A stretch of 64,000 bases of DNA from contig MNYM01000037.1 of the NCBI GenBank assembly GCA_001873065.1, positions 1 through 64,000 of the forward strand, written 5' to 3'. The translations under genes and the position numbers were made by a program. Shown in pieces: positions 23,101 to 36,100 of the stretch; position 1 is the first letter of the stretch, and every line of letters starts with the position of its first letter. The DNA comes from Flavobacteriaceae bacterium CG2_30_31_66 (GTDB lineage Bacteria; Bacteroidota; Bacteroidia; Flavobacteriales; Flavobacteriaceae). The notes under the pieces were generated by a model that ran no database searches, had not been told where the DNA came from, and saw only the letters and a program-made list of their open reading frames with translations.

Positions 23101-26064
23101 TTAACTATTTTTTTCTTCTTTTTTTGTGGTGTCGTACATTATTGGAGTTGCTACGAATATTGAGGAATACGTTCCAACAATGATACCAACAGCTAGTGCA
23201 AACATGAATCCTTTGATAGAGTCACCTCCAAAGAAAAATATTGCCAATATTACCAATAAAGTGGTTAATGAAGTATTAATCGTTCTTCCTAAAGTAACAT
23301 TGATAGCATTATTGATTAATTCATTGAACTTTCCTGTTCTTTCGTTTGAAAATTCTCTAATTCTATCAAAAATAATTACAGTATCATTCAGCGAATACCC
23401 AACAACTGTTAGAATTGCCGCAATAAAAGATTGGTCAATTTCCATATCAAATGGCATGAAACTGTATGTTATGGAAAAAACTCCTAACACAATCAGCACA
23501 TCATGAAATACTGCCACAACAGCTCCCAAAGAGAAAGATACTTTTCTGAATCTTAGTAAGATGTATAAAAAAACCACTAATAAAGATCCTAAGACAGCAT
23601 ACAATGCAGAGGTTTTAATGTCATCAGCAATTGTTGGACTCACTTTTAAGAAACTCATTACACCTGCACCTTGTTTTTCAAAACCCGGTTTAAAGTTTTC
23701 GTAAGATGTTTGTCCTAAATGAGTTTTTAAACCATCATACAATGTTTGTTGTACAAGTTCATCAATTTCTTCACCTTCTTCATCTATTTTGTAAACAGTC
23801 GTTATTTTCAATTGATTTGATGAACCATAAGTTTTTACTTCAGGTGCACTTCCAAACACTGTTTTCAATTCTTGAGCTATTTTTGTGGCACTCATTTCTT
23901 GGTTAAAACGAACAACATAAGATCGACCTCCTTTGAAGTCAACTCCTTGTTTTAATCCAACAGTAAAAATCGAAATCAATCCAATAACAATTACAGTACT
24001 TGATATGATGTAAGCAACTTTACGTTTTTTGATAAATGAAACGTTTATATTTGAAAACCATCCTTTTGTGATATTAGTATTGAAAGTCAAATTCATTTTT
24101 TTATCAATAGCACTATCAATCAACAATCTAGTTATAAAAACTGCTGTAAATAAAGAAGTTGCAATACCAATCATTAAAGTTAAAGCGAAACCTTTAATTG
24201 GCCCTGTTCCAAAAATATATAAAATAACACCTGTTAATAGAGTCGTAATATTTGCATCAATAATTGCAGAAAGTGCTCCTTTTATTGAGAATCCTTCATC
24301 AATAGATTGTTTTAAACCTTTTTTAAATGACAATCCTTCTTTGATTCTTTCAAAAATAATAACGTTTGCATCAACAGCCATCCCTATCGTTAAAATAATA
24401 CCTGCAATACCAGGCAATGTCAATACAGCATTGAAAGAGGCTAAGATTCCGAAAACAAATAAGATATTTACAAGCAATGCAATATTTGAGAAAATACCAG
24501 CTTTTCCATAATAAAATATCATCCAAAGTAACACAATCGCAATTGCAATCACAAATGAATTTACAGAAGCGTTTATTGATTCTTGTCCTAATGATGGGCC
24601 AACAACTTCAACTTGAATTATTTTTGCAGCAGCTGGTAATTTCCCTGCTTTTAAAACTGTAGCAATATCTTCAGCTTCAGCAATTGTCATGGTTCCTCCA
24701 GAAATTGAAGTTCTTCCTCCTGTAATTGCTTGGTTCACAGATGGTGCAGTGTAAACATTATTGTCTAAAACAACAGCCACAAATTTTCCTACATTTTCTG
24801 CAGTCATTTTAGCCCATTGTTTGGTGCCTTCGCTATTCATAGTCATGCTAACTTCGGGCTTGTTCAATTGATCAAACACTTGCGAAGCATCTAAAATCAC
24901 ATCACCTTCAATATTTGCTTTGTCAGCTCTATTTCCTTTAATAGCGTATAAACCAATCAATTCGGAGCCGTCTTTTGCTTTTTCTGATTTATAATCCCAC
25001 AAGAATTTTACATAACGTAATTCACTTGGTAACAGCGCTCTCACTTCTTTTTTAGATAATAAATTATTGACAGTTGCTGTATCTAAAACTCTTGCTTGAC
25101 CTACTAATGAGCTAGGTTGTTGTTCAGATTGAGCAACATTTGGATATAAATAGGTGAATAGATTTTTTTGAGTTTTTGTTGAGTCAACAGTTTTACCTAA
25201 CAAATTATCAATGTCGTCTTTTTTAAGAGAATCTTTTTCTGTGGCAGAATTGTCTTTTAGCATTTCAGATACCACTGTATTTGCGTCAGAGAAAAAGTTT
25301 AGAACTTCGGCATTTGTATGTACTTCCCAAAACTGCAATTCAGCTTTGCTTGTGATTAGTTTAGTAACACGTTCAATATCTTTTGCGCCTGGCAATTCAA
25401 TTTGAATTCTTCCTGAGGTACCAATTCTTTGAATGTTGGGTTGAGTAACACCAAATTTATCAATTCTACTTCTTAACACTTCAAAAGCTGTTCCAATAGA
25501 ACCATCAATTTCTTTTTGAAGAGTGGTTTTTACAGTAGCATTGTTTTCGTTGAAAGCAATTTTTTCGCTCAACGCTTTTGTTCCAAAAATCGAAGGGTCG
25601 CTTAATTTAGTTGTACCTGCTATTTTTTCAAATTCTTCAAAAAATAAGTTTAAATAATCAGCACTGCTATTTTTTTGTCTTATATCGGCTGCAGCTAAAG
25701 CTTTGTTAAAAACTTCATTTTTTGATTCGTTGGATAAGCTTATCAATACTTCTTTCACGGAAACTTGTAAAATGGCGTTGATACCACCTTTCAAGTCAAG
25801 ACCAAGATTCATCTCTTTGTCCTTCACATCATTATAAGTAAATTTGGTGATTCCTAAATCAATAATATCTTTATTTGAAACGCTATCTAAATACTTTCTT
25901 TCGTAAATAGCTTTCTCTCTTGCATTGTTATTTTTGGATTTAGAGTTGGCGTAAGCAGCAGCATTATCTTCAACTTTGGTTGCAAGAAATGTAAATGATA
26001 ATTGATATAAACTTACCAATCCAAAAAGGATAGCAAATAATTTAATAAGTCCTTTGTTTTGCAT
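23101..26064 (-). CDS. secDF: Fused protein translocase subunits SecD-SecF
   Basis: A 987-residue polytopic inner-membrane protein with SecD then SecF, two sets of six TM helices and a large periplasmic P1 domain (about 40-480) in between. It uses the proton gradient to help complete Sec export. Recognisable parts are 'LGLDLKGGINAILQV' near residue 90, 'GGRTSISGGTMTIAEAEDIA', 'GMAVDANVIIFERIKEG', and in SecF 'GVDFKGGRSYVVRF' and 'GYSLNDTVIIFDRIREF'. I use the ATG at 26064 (MQNKGLIKLF) because a strong promoter (26104-26134, minus strand) has its -7 box on top of the ATG at 26106, which excludes the longer form. Confidence 0.95.
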   Translation of the reverse strand: MQNKGLIKLFAILFGLVSLYQLSFTFLATKVEDNAAAYANSKSKNNNAREKAIYERKYLDSVSNKDIIDLGITKFTYNDVKDKEMNLGLDLKGGINAILQVSVKEVLISLSNESKNEVFNKALAAADIRQKNSSADYLNLFFEEFEKIAGTTKLSDPSIFGTKALSEKIAFNENNATVKTTLQKEIDGSIGTAFEVLRSRIDKFGVTQPNIQRIGTSGRIQIELPGAKDIERVTKLITSKAELQFWEVHTNAEVLNFFSDANTVVSEMLKDNSATEKDSLKKDDIDNLLGKTVDSTKTQKNLFTYLYPNVAQSEQQPSSLVGQARVLDTATVNNLLSKKEVRALLPSELRYVKFLWDYKSEKAKDGSELIGLYAIKGNRADKANIEGDVILDASQVFDQLNKPEVSMTMNSEGTKQWAKMTAENVGKFVAVVLDNNVYTAPSVNQAITGGRTSISGGTMTIAEAEDIATVLKAGKLPAAAKIIQVEVVGPSLGQESINASVNSFVIAIAIVLLWMIFYYGKAGIFSNIALLVNILFVFGILASFNAVLTLPGIAGIILTIGMAVDANVIIFERIKEGLSFKKGLKQSIDEGFSIKGALSAIIDANITTLLTGVILYIFGTGPIKGFALTLMIGIATSLFTAVFITRLLIDSAIDKKMNLTFNTNITKGWFSNINVSFIKKRKVAYIISSTVIVIGLISIFTVGLKQGVDFKGGRSYVVRFNQEMSATKIAQELKTVFGSAPEVKTYGSSNQLKITTVYKIDEEGEEIDELVQQTLYDGLKTHLGQTSYENFKPGFEKQGAGVMSFLKVSPTIADDIKTSALYAVLGSLLVVFLYILLRFRKVSFSLGAVVAVFHDVLIVLGVFSITYSFMPFDMEIDQSFIAAILTVVGYSLNDTVIIFDRIREFSNERTGKFNELINNAINVTLGRTINTSLTTLLVILAIFFFGGDSIKGFMFALAVGIIVGTYSSIFVATPIMYDTTKKEEKNS

Positions 26065-26103
26065 CTTCTTTAATTTATGTCGACTTCTTTTTTTTAAAAC
26101 GTG

Positions 26104-26134
26104 CAAATATAGTATTTCGAAGTAGAGTAAGCAA
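26104..26134 (-). promoter_or_regulatory. Bacteroidetes-type promoter of secDF
   Basis: On the minus strand, TTG (26132-26134) is followed after 20 bases by TATATTTG (26104-26111), which fits the TTTG / TAnnTTTG consensus. Transcription should begin near 26098, 35 bases upstream of the ATG at 26064. Confidence 0.75.
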
Positions 26135-26254
26135 TTGTTTTATAACATTTATTGTGTATTGAAAAAAAGGGTGTTTTTGAACAATTAAAATTATTGATAG
26201 GGCAAACTATGAAAAATGGTTATATTTAGTCACTAAAATTGATAAATTCATATA

Positions 26255-27931
26255 ATGACTTACTTATCTGATATTGAGATAGCTCAGGCGAAAAAGCTAG
26301 TTCACATTAAAGAGATTGCGAAAAAAATTTGTGTTAATGAAGATGATTTGGAAATGTATGGTAAATATAAAGCAAAACTTCCCTTGTCACTAATAGATGA
26401 TGAAAAAATAAAACTGAACAATTTAGTATTGGTTACTGCGATTACACCAACTCCTGCAGGAGAAGGAAAAACTACAGTTTCTATTGGATTAACAGAGGGA
26501 TTAAATAAAATAGGAAAACAAGCCACAGTAGTTTTACGAGAACCTTCTTTGGGACCAGTTTTTGGAATAAAAGGAGGAGCTGCAGGTGGTGGCTATTCGC
26601 AAGTGGTGCCAATGGAAGATATTAATTTACATTTTACAGGAGATTTTGGCGCTATTGAAAAAGCTAATAATTTATTATCAGCGTTGATTGATAATAACAT
26701 TCAAAACAAAACAAACAATCTAACCATTGATCCAAGAACAGTTCTTTGGAAACGAGTGATTGACATCAATGATCGCGCTTTGAGAGAAATCGTAATTGGT
26801 TTGGGAGGCACTGCAAATGGTGTTCCAAGACAAGACGGATTCAATATTACTGCTGCTTCAGAAGTAATGGCTATTTTGTGTATGGCAACAGATTTAGAAA
26901 ATTTAAAAGAGCGTTTAGGCAGTATTTTTATAGGATTCACTTTTGATAAAAAACCTGTTTTCGCAAGGGATTTAAAAGCAGAAAATGCCATGACCATTTT
27001 GTTGAAAGATGCTATCAAACCAAATTTAGTGCAAACTTTAGAAGAAAATCCTGCAATTATTCATGGAGGGCCTTTTGCCAATATTGCACAAGGCACTAAT
27101 ACGATTATTGCAACAAAAATGGGATTGTCTTTGTCGAATTATGTGATCACAGAAGCTGGCTTTGGAGCAGATTTAGGTGCTGAAAAGTTTTTGAATATCA
27201 AAGCTGCTTTTGCGAATTTAAACCCAAAATGTGTAGTTTTGGTTGCAACAATTCGTGCTTTACGTCATCATGGTGGTGCAAAAAGTGATGCGTATTATAC
27301 GCCAAATTTAGAGTTTGTTTCTGAAGGATTTAAAAATCTTGAAAAACATATTGAAAACATCAGAAAATATCAAATTGAACCTGTTGTGACAATAAATTCT
27401 TTTATTTCAGATTCAAAAGAAGAAGTAAATTTTGTGATTAAAAAATGCGAAAGTTTGGGAGTGATAGCAATAGTTTCTGATGGTTGGAAAAAAGGAGGTG
27501 AAGGAACAGTAAAATTGGCTGAAGCTGTGGTTGCTGTAGTTGAAAACAAAGCTACTCAATACAAACCATTATACGATTGGAAAAGCCCAATCAAAGAAAA
27601 AATTGAAACAATTGCTACAGAAATGTATGGAGCAAAAGCGGTAGAATATAGCAAACAAGCTGAAATCGACTTAAAAAAAATTGATAAGTTAGGATTTAAC
27701 GAATTTGCGGTTTGTATGGCAAAAACTCAAAAATCTTTTTCTGACAATGAAACTTTGATTGGAAGACCTGAAGGATTTACAGTAACAGTAAGAGAAATTG
27801 AAATTGCTGCAGGTGCTCAATTTATAATTCCTATTTTAGGAAAAATGATGCGAATGCCAGGATTGCCTGTCATTCCTGCATCTGAAAATATGATTATTGA
27901 TAAAAATGGGGTGATTTCAGGGTTGTCTTAG
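26255..27931 (+). CDS. fhs: Formate-tetrahydrofolate ligase
   Basis: A 558-residue enzyme that joins formate to tetrahydrofolate with ATP, giving 10-formyl-THF for purines and formyl-Met. The ATP-binding loop 'TPTPAGEGKTTVSIG' and the following 'LREPSLGPVFGIKGGAAGGG' motif are highly conserved. Other family parts are 'HFTGDFGAIEKANN', 'VITEAGFGADLGAEKF' and 'ATIRALRHHGGAK'. Length is typical. It stands alone, divergent from secDF, and ends at a shared terminator with mdh. Confidence 0.96.
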   Translation: MTYLSDIEIAQAKKLVHIKEIAKKICVNEDDLEMYGKYKAKLPLSLIDDEKIKLNNLVLVTAITPTPAGEGKTTVSIGLTEGLNKIGKQATVVLREPSLGPVFGIKGGAAGGGYSQVVPMEDINLHFTGDFGAIEKANNLLSALIDNNIQNKTNNLTIDPRTVLWKRVIDINDRALREIVIGLGGTANGVPRQDGFNITAASEVMAILCMATDLENLKERLGSIFIGFTFDKKPVFARDLKAENAMTILLKDAIKPNLVQTLEENPAIIHGGPFANIAQGTNTIIATKMGLSLSNYVITEAGFGADLGAEKFLNIKAAFANLNPKCVVLVATIRALRHHGGAKSDAYYTPNLEFVSEGFKNLEKHIENIRKYQIEPVVTINSFISDSKEEVNFVIKKCESLGVIAIVSDGWKKGGEGTVKLAEAVVAVVENKATQYKPLYDWKSPIKEKIETIATEMYGAKAVEYSKQAEIDLKKIDKLGFNEFAVCMAKTQKSFSDNETLIGRPEGFTVTVREIEIAAGAQFIIPILGKMMRMPGLPVIPASENMIIDKNGVISGLS

Positions 27932-27965
27932 AAATTAGCTTTTAGATAGAAATCAGTAAAAATAA

Positions 27966-27996
27966 AAAACCTCACAAGTTTTAGTTTGTGAGGTTT
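27966..27996. terminator. Bidirectional terminator between fhs and mdh
   Basis: AAACCTCACAA (27967-27977) and TTGTGAGGTTT (27986-27996) form an 11-bp stem with an 8-base loop between the convergent genes. Confidence 0.8.
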
Positions 27997-28029
27997 GGAT
28001 TTTAAAATTGATTATTCTTTTAAAAAAAA

Positions 28030-28956
28030 CTACAGATTTAATAAGTCATTTACAACTTTCACACCTTCAGCAGAAGCAACCATATTAGCTTTTTCAGCAT
28101 CATTCAAGGTAATTTCAACAATACTTTCAATGCCGTTTTTTCCAATGACAACAGGAACTCCTAAGCAAATATCGTTCAATCCATATTCGCCATTTAAAAA
28201 TGTTGAACATGGAAATATTTTCTTTTGATCGCAAGCAATTGCCTGAACCATAGCACTCACAGCAGCTCCAGGTGCATACCAAGCAGAAGTGCCTAATAAT
28301 TTTGTCAATGTTGCACCACCAACTTTGGTATCTTCTTTCACTTGTTCTAATCTTTCAGCAGAAATAAATTCAGAAACTGGTACAGAATTTCTAGTTGCCA
28401 ATCTTGTCAAAGGCACCATTCCTGTATCAGAATGACCACCAATTACCATTCCATCAACATCAGAAATTGGTGCGCCTAAAGCCTCAGCCAATCTGTATTT
28501 GAAACGTGCAGAATCTAATGCACCACCCATTCCAATAATTTTATTTTGTGGGATATTTGTTGATTTATGAACCAAATACGTCATGGTATCCATAGGATTT
28601 GAAACTACAATTAGAATTGTATTTGGAGAATATGTTAGTAAATTTGATGCAACTGTTTTTACAATTCCTGCATTGATATCAATCAATTCTTCACGAGTCA
28701 TTCCTGGTTTTCTAGGAATTCCTGAAGTAATAACACATACATCAGAATTTGCAGTTTTTGAATAATCATTTGTGATTCCTGTAATTTTGGTATCAAAACC
28801 ATTTAAAGAAGCTGTTTGCATCAAATCCATTGCTTTTCCTTCAGCAAATCCTTCTTTAATATCCAACAAAACAACTTCAGAAGCGAAGTTTTTAATAGCA
28901 ATATATTCTGCACAACTTGCGCCAACTGCACCTGCACCAACAACTGAAACTTTCAT
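28030..28956 (-). CDS. mdh: Malate dehydrogenase
   Basis: A 308-residue NAD-dependent LDH-like malate dehydrogenase of the TCA cycle. The Rossmann motif is 'VGAGAVGASCAEYIA', the substrate-binding arginine loop is 'SGIPRKPGMTREEL' (Arg rather than Gln, which distinguishes MDH from LDH), and the catalytic His is in 'VIGGHSDTGMVPL'. Length is normal for the family. The minus-strand sequence TATTTTTG (28994-29001) may be the -7 promoter box. It stands alone. Confidence 0.95.
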   Translation of the reverse strand: MKVSVVGAGAVGASCAEYIAIKNFASEVVLLDIKEGFAEGKAMDLMQTASLNGFDTKITGITNDYSKTANSDVCVITSGIPRKPGMTREELIDINAGIVKTVASNLLTYSPNTILIVVSNPMDTMTYLVHKSTNIPQNKIIGMGGALDSARFKYRLAEALGAPISDVDGMVIGGHSDTGMVPLTRLATRNSVPVSEFISAERLEQVKEDTKVGGATLTKLLGTSAWYAPGAAVSAMVQAIACDQKKIFPCSTFLNGEYGLNDICLGVPVVIGKNGIESIVEITLNDAEKANMVASAEGVKVVNDLLNL

Positions 28957-29128
28957 ATTTATTAATTTTAAATTAGAATTAAATTTTGAATTACAAAAAT
29001 ACGATATTCTCTATATTTTTATGTGATAAATATCATAAAAAAAGACACCTTCAGCGTATTTATATTTTAAAATTTGATTTTTAAATAATCAATATCAAAT
29101 AAGAAAAACTGTTTTATTGAAATAAAAA

Positions 29129-29158
29129 TTGTTTATTTCTTTAATTATTTTATATTTG
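29129..29158 (+). promoter_or_regulatory. Promoter of the DUF6588 gene
   Basis: TTG (29129-29131), 19 bases, TATATTTG (29151-29158). This matches the Bacteroidetes consensus and is followed by a start site near 29165 and the ATG at 29191. Confidence 0.65.
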
Positions 29159-29190
29159 TTTATATCAAAATTAACCAAAACTTCAATTAC

Positions 29191-30192
29191 ATGAAAAAAA
29201 CTATTGGATTATTCTTATTAGCATTTTCTCTAAATTCTTTTTCTCAAATTAATTTAGAATCTATTTTAGAAGGAGGAGTAGGAGATGCTCAAGCGTTATT
29301 AAGAGGCTATGTAAAACCGTTTCCAACAGGATTTGGAAATGGAATTAATGGTGGATGGTACACTACAGCAAAAGCCCACAAACTTTTTGGATTTGACATT
29401 GCTGTCATAGCCAATGCTGCTTTTGTTCCTGCCTCTGATGAAACATTTACTTTTAACAATGCTGATTTTACCAATATAAAATTGGATGATACAAGTTTGT
29501 CTTCTGCCCAAATTCCTACTATTTTTGGTTCACAAGAATTAGCAGACAGGCCTCTTTTGGAATTCACAGATGCTAGTGGGGATAAAATTTCTACTTCGGC
29601 ATTACCTGGTTCTGGTTTAAAAGAAGAAATTAATTACAATATTGTGCCTTCAGCAATGGTTCAAGCAGGATTAGGTTTATGGAAAAATACGGATGTTATT
29701 GTACGTTTTGTACCTTCGCAATCTACTGAAGATTTCGAATTTTCTACCTTTGGTTTTGGTATCAAGCACGATATCAAACAATGGATACCCTTTGTAAATA
29801 AATTACCCTTTGATGTTTCAGTATTTTTAGGATGGAATGACATTAAGTCTAAATTCTTTTTAGATCCAGCTAATGAGCCATCACAAGCTTTAGAGTTCAA
29901 TACGAAAACATTTATGGCGCAATTGTTAGCTTCAAAGAAATTTTCTATTTTTACGTTGTATGGAGGTGTAGGTACTACATCGTATAAAACAGATGTGAAT
30001 ATGTTAGGTTCATATACAACAACTTCATCTGGAGTAACATACACTGACCCAATACAATTGTCTTATGATGGTAGTTCTATGAGAGCAAATTTAGGTTTGA
30101 GTATTAAACTGTTGTTCTTAAACATTGCAGCAGAATATGCTTTGCAAGAATATAATGTGTTTTCAGTGAGAGCAGGATTTAGTATTCGATAA
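29191..30192 (+). CDS. DUF6588 family outer-membrane-like protein
   Basis: A 333-residue secreted protein (signal peptide MKKTIGLFLLAFSLNSFSQ). The mature part starts 'INLESILEGGVGDAQALLRG' and continues with amphipathic beta strands ('GWYTTAKAHKLFGFDIAVIA', 'FSIFTLYGGVGTTSYKTDV', 'YALQEYNVFSVRAGFSIR'), ending in an aromatic/Arg-type final strand like a small outer-membrane barrel. This fits the DUF6588 family as I remember it. The role is unknown. The following lipoprotein gene begins 48 bases later and is probably in the same transcript. Confidence 0.7.
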   Translation: MKKTIGLFLLAFSLNSFSQINLESILEGGVGDAQALLRGYVKPFPTGFGNGINGGWYTTAKAHKLFGFDIAVIANAAFVPASDETFTFNNADFTNIKLDDTSLSSAQIPTIFGSQELADRPLLEFTDASGDKISTSALPGSGLKEEINYNIVPSAMVQAGLGLWKNTDVIVRFVPSQSTEDFEFSTFGFGIKHDIKQWIPFVNKLPFDVSVFLGWNDIKSKFFLDPANEPSQALEFNTKTFMAQLLASKKFSIFTLYGGVGTTSYKTDVNMLGSYTTTSSGVTYTDPIQLSYDGSSMRANLGLSIKLLFLNIAAEYALQEYNVFSVRAGFSIR

Positions 30193-30240
30193 ACAATTAA
30201 AAACAATTAAAATTTAAATATTAACAAAAAAATTAAAACA

Positions 30241-30852
30241 ATGAAAAAACAATTTTTTTTAAATAAACCTTCTTTAATCCTAATTATAGCTTTATTTGGA
30301 TTGATGAGTTGTGGAGAAAATGCCATAGAATTTGAAGTAAAGTCTGATTTTACAATTGATGCGAATGTAACTTCAGCATCTTCAAATGGCTCTGTTGTTA
30401 GTGACTTTGAAGTGGAATCAGAAATTGATTTAACCGATAATATTGATAATATTGATGATATTTCTTCTTTGTTAGTAACTGGGGTTGAACTTCAGCTTAC
30501 TAATTATCTTCCTGCAAATACTTTTGCTGGAGGTCTATCTGGCGGAACAGACTTTTATTCAGATCCATTAGCTGGTAATTTAACTGTAACACTTAAGAGT
30601 AATAGTAGCGATAAAGTGATTTTTTCTGATAATATAAATCTAGGGACTAATGTTGGTCCTAATAATTTTAGAGATGAGAGTGATTTAAGACCCGCGCCAA
30701 TAGTTGTATTACAGATTTCAGAAACGCAAGCAAAAGATTTAATTGAAAATAAAAAGGTTAAATTACTGATAAAAATGACTAATGGTGTTATACGTGACAA
30801 TTCTTTTGTAATTAAAATGAAGGTACAGTCAAGAGTAATTACAAGTATTTAG
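30241..30852 (+). CDS. Lipoprotein of unknown function
   Basis: A 203-residue protein with a signal peptide and lipobox ('LILIIALFGLMSCGENA'), then a Ser/Asp/Asn-rich, beta-strand-dominated body ('DFTIDANVTSASSNGSVVSD', 'LTVTLKSNSSDKVIFSDNI', 'KLLIKMTNGVIRDNSFVIKM'). There are repeated 'DNIDNIDDISS' residues near the middle. The composition resembles cell-surface lipoproteins. I recognise no domain. It follows the DUF6588 gene, with which it may form a unit. Confidence 0.7.
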   Translation: MKKQFFLNKPSLILIIALFGLMSCGENAIEFEVKSDFTIDANVTSASSNGSVVSDFEVESEIDLTDNIDNIDDISSLLVTGVELQLTNYLPANTFAGGLSGGTDFYSDPLAGNLTVTLKSNSSDKVIFSDNINLGTNVGPNNFRDESDLRPAPIVVLQISETQAKDLIENKKVKLLIKMTNGVIRDNSFVIKMKVQSRVITSI

Positions 30853-30867
30853 TAGTAATAATTTTAT

Positions 30868-30906
30868 AAAAAAAAGCGATGATATTTTAATTTCATCGCT
30901 TTTTTT
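30868..30906. terminator. Bidirectional terminator between the lipoprotein gene and gyrB
   Basis: AAAAAAGCGATGA, a loop, and TCATCGCTTTTTT form a stem of about 12 bp with A/T tails on both sides. Confidence 0.85.
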
Positions 30907-30923
30907 ATTTTCATTAAGATTTA

Positions 30924-32882
<1,959 letters not shown>

Positions 32883-32923
32883 TTAAGTTACTAAAAAATC
32901 TTCTTTTGAAAATTTTACAAATT

Positions 32924-32953
32924 CAAATTTACAATTTTAGGGATTGATTTCAA
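32924..32953 (-). promoter_or_regulatory. Promoter of gyrB
   Basis: On the minus strand TTG (32951-32953), 19 bases, TAAATTTG (32924-32931), fitting the Bacteroidetes consensus. Predicted start near 32917, giving a leader of about 55 bases. Confidence 0.6.
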
Positions 32954-33082
32954 GACTTTTTAGCAATTTTCTTCTGAAATTATCAACATTTGTTAAAAAC
33001 AAAAAAGTGTCTTAAATCAGTTAAAAACGACCTTAAAATTAAAAATGTAAAATTTATTTATTTTGAAATATTTCTAAAACAA

Positions 33083-33108
33083 AAAAATCTCGTATAAACG
33101 AGATTTTT
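33083..33108 (-). terminator. Intrinsic terminator of the gatCAB-aspS operon
   Basis: AAAAATCTCGT, loop ATAA, ACGAGATTTTT: an 11-bp stem just past the stop codon of the fused gene. Confidence 0.85.
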
Positions 33109-33131
33109 GAATTTGTTTGAAATATAAATTT

Positions 33132-36100
33132 CTATTTTTTAATCACTTTTACATTCATTTCTTCTACTTTTTTGTCTGATAATGGTGATGGACTTCCAAA
33201 TAATAAGTCTTCAGAAGTTCCTGTTTTTGGGAAAGCCATTACTTCTCTGATAGATGCTTTTTTCTCTAAAATCATCATCAAACGATCTATTCCCCATGCA
33301 ATTCCTCCATGAGGTGGTGCTCCATATTGAAAAGCTTTATACATGGTTCCTACACTTTTCAGCATTTCTTCTTTATGATACCCCATGTTTTTATAGGTTG
33401 CTTCTAATATTTCTGATTTATGTGCACGAATGGAACCACCTCCAATTTCATATCCGTTTAAAATCAAATCATATTGTTGCGCAATAATGCTTCCAATTTC
33501 AGCATCATTTCCGTTCAAATGTTTTTCCAAATCTTTGACAGCTGGCATCGAAAAAGGATTGTGTGTAAATGTCCATTTGCCATCATCATTTTTTTCAAAC
33601 ATTGGAAAATCAATTACCCAAGCTGGTCTTAATTCTTTTGGATTGATGAGTTTTAATATTCGTCCCATTTCTTGACGAACTGCATCCAAAGCTTTGTTTG
33701 CAGTTGCATAATCTGAAGCTGAGAAAAATACAATATCTCCAATTTGAGCATTCGTAGTTTTGATGATATTTTCGGCAATTTCTTCTCCTAAAAATTTGAT
33801 AATTGGTGATTGCAACTCATTTTCATTGACAATAATATACGCTAAACCACCCAAACCATATTGTTGTGCAATAGCTGTTAAATTTTCAATTTGACCTTTA
33901 GACATTCTTTTAAATCCTTGATCTTTAGCAGAAACTTTGATGCATTTTACAATTCCACCAGCTTCAATTGGTTTACTGAAAACTTGAAAAGTGGTTTCTT
34001 TAACGATTTTAGTGATATCTTGCATTTGCAATCCAAAACGCAAATCTGGTCTGTCACATCCATAAAAATCCATGGCATCTTTATAAGTGATGATTTCAAA
34101 AGGTCTTAAAATCCATTTATTTCCATAAATTTTTGTCACAACTTCATTGAATAATTTGGTATTTAAATCAATGATTTTTTGCATACTTGTGTATGCCATT
34201 TCCATGTCTAATTGCGTAAATTCTGGCTGACGATCACCACGTGAATCTTCGTCTCTAAAGCAACGTGCAATCTGAAAATATTTTTCAAATCCGCCAACCA
34301 TCAACATTTGTTTAAACTGTTGAGGTGCTTGTGGTAAGGTATAAAATGAACCTGCTTGTTTTCTTGTTGGAACAATAAATTCTCTTGCACCTTCATCAGT
34401 TCCAGCAGTTAAAATTGGAGTTTCAATTTCCAGAAATTCTTCCTCGTCTAATAAATCGCGCAACAATTTAATCACTTTATGACGATTGATAATTGCTTTT
34501 CGAACTTCCTCATTTCTATGATCTAAAAACTTATATTGAAAACGAATGGTTTCATTTGATTTGAATGCTCTTTTTATTTCAAAAGGTAATGTTTTAGACA
34601 GATTTAAAATCTCAAGATTGGTTGTTTCAAGTTCAATTTTTCCTGTTGTTAAGCTTGTATTATAATCGTCTTCATTTCGTTTTACCACAATTCCTGTAAC
34701 CATAATTACAGTTTCTGGTTTTAGTTTTACCAATTCGTCTAAATTTGGAAACGTTTCTCTGCTCAATCGTACTTGAAAAATTTCATAACTAGAGTCTCTC
34801 AAGTCAATAAAAATCAATTCTCCATGATCACGCACGCTTGAAACCCAACCTGATAGAGTAACTTCTTGATTGATAGTATTTTCTGTAATTTCTGATGCTT
34901 TGTGTGTTCTATAGTTTTCCTTGATTATAATTGGAATTCTTTGCAATTCTTCTTCGTCTTTGTTCTCGGTTTTTTGAATTTTTACTTTTGAAGTTTGATG
35001 CTGATTGATTGATTTTTCATCAACTGAAATTTCATCAGTGCTTTCTAATTGATACAAAATTTCTTCACGAACCATTTTTCCTGAAGCACCTTTTCCAATA
35101 ATAGCAATGACTTTTCCAACTAAAATCCCTGCTTTACCTTGATTCCCAGCTTTGATGTCATTTGAAATTGCTGCATTTTCAAGAATTACTTTTTCAACCG
35201 CATTTTTTACGATTTCTTTTGAAATGGTGTTTTCATCAAAATACTTGTTATAATCAAAAGTTTGATCTTTCAAATAATTTAAAATAGCATTTTGAACCAA
35301 AACTGCCGTAATTTTCTCTTCTTTAAAGAGTTGAAAAATTTCGCTTAAATGCGCAACATTATGAATGTTTTTATATTCGTCTGCACCAATATTGTTTACC
35401 AACGTTTTTGCAACAAAAGAAGGTTCTTGAATCACATTATTAATGGCAACAAAAGTTTCAGAACGCAAAGAATCAGCCGTGAAAAATTTCGCATCTTGAG
35501 GCAAAACGCCCCCTTTTATCAAAACAGATTCTACTGCATATGGTAATGAATTGAGATCAATATCAATACTTTCAATCACATTTTTGATGTTTACAAAAGG
35601 AATATCTGGTTCAGCAATAAAACGATAGTCCGCTTCAAATTCCTTTTTACGCATCGTTTTAGTTTGCTTCAAATCAGCATCCCACAAAACCGTAGTTTGG
35701 TCTGGTCTGAATTCTTTATTTTCAATATAATAATTCAACTGTTTTTCAACTTCTTCTTTCAAAGCTTCCACCATAAATTTGAAAGAATTGAGGTTTTTTA
35801 TCTCCGTTCTTGGATTCAAATTGTAGCTATGTTTTTTTCTAAGTGATACAGAAACGTCTGACTTAAATTCGCCTTTTTCTAAATTTGCTTCCGAAATTTT
35901 CAAATTTTGAACAATTCGTTGAATATATTGTGCATAAATAGAAGCATCTTCAATATGGCGAATGCATGGTTCAGTAACAATTTCTATCAAAGGAACGCCA
36001 GCTTTGTTAAAATCTACCAACGAAATCTCTTTTTCGTGCATCAATTTTGCTGCATCTTCTTCAATGTGAACTTGCGTCAAACTAACCGTAAATTGTGAAC

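Noticed and set aside
23126..23506. 126-codon plus-strand frame over the secF end
   Set aside because: Antisense shadow of a conserved membrane domain.
24029..24511. 160-codon plus-strand reading frame inside secDF
   Set aside because: It is fully antisense to the strongly conserved SecD/SecF membrane region, and its composition mirrors that complement. No start signals or homologous features.
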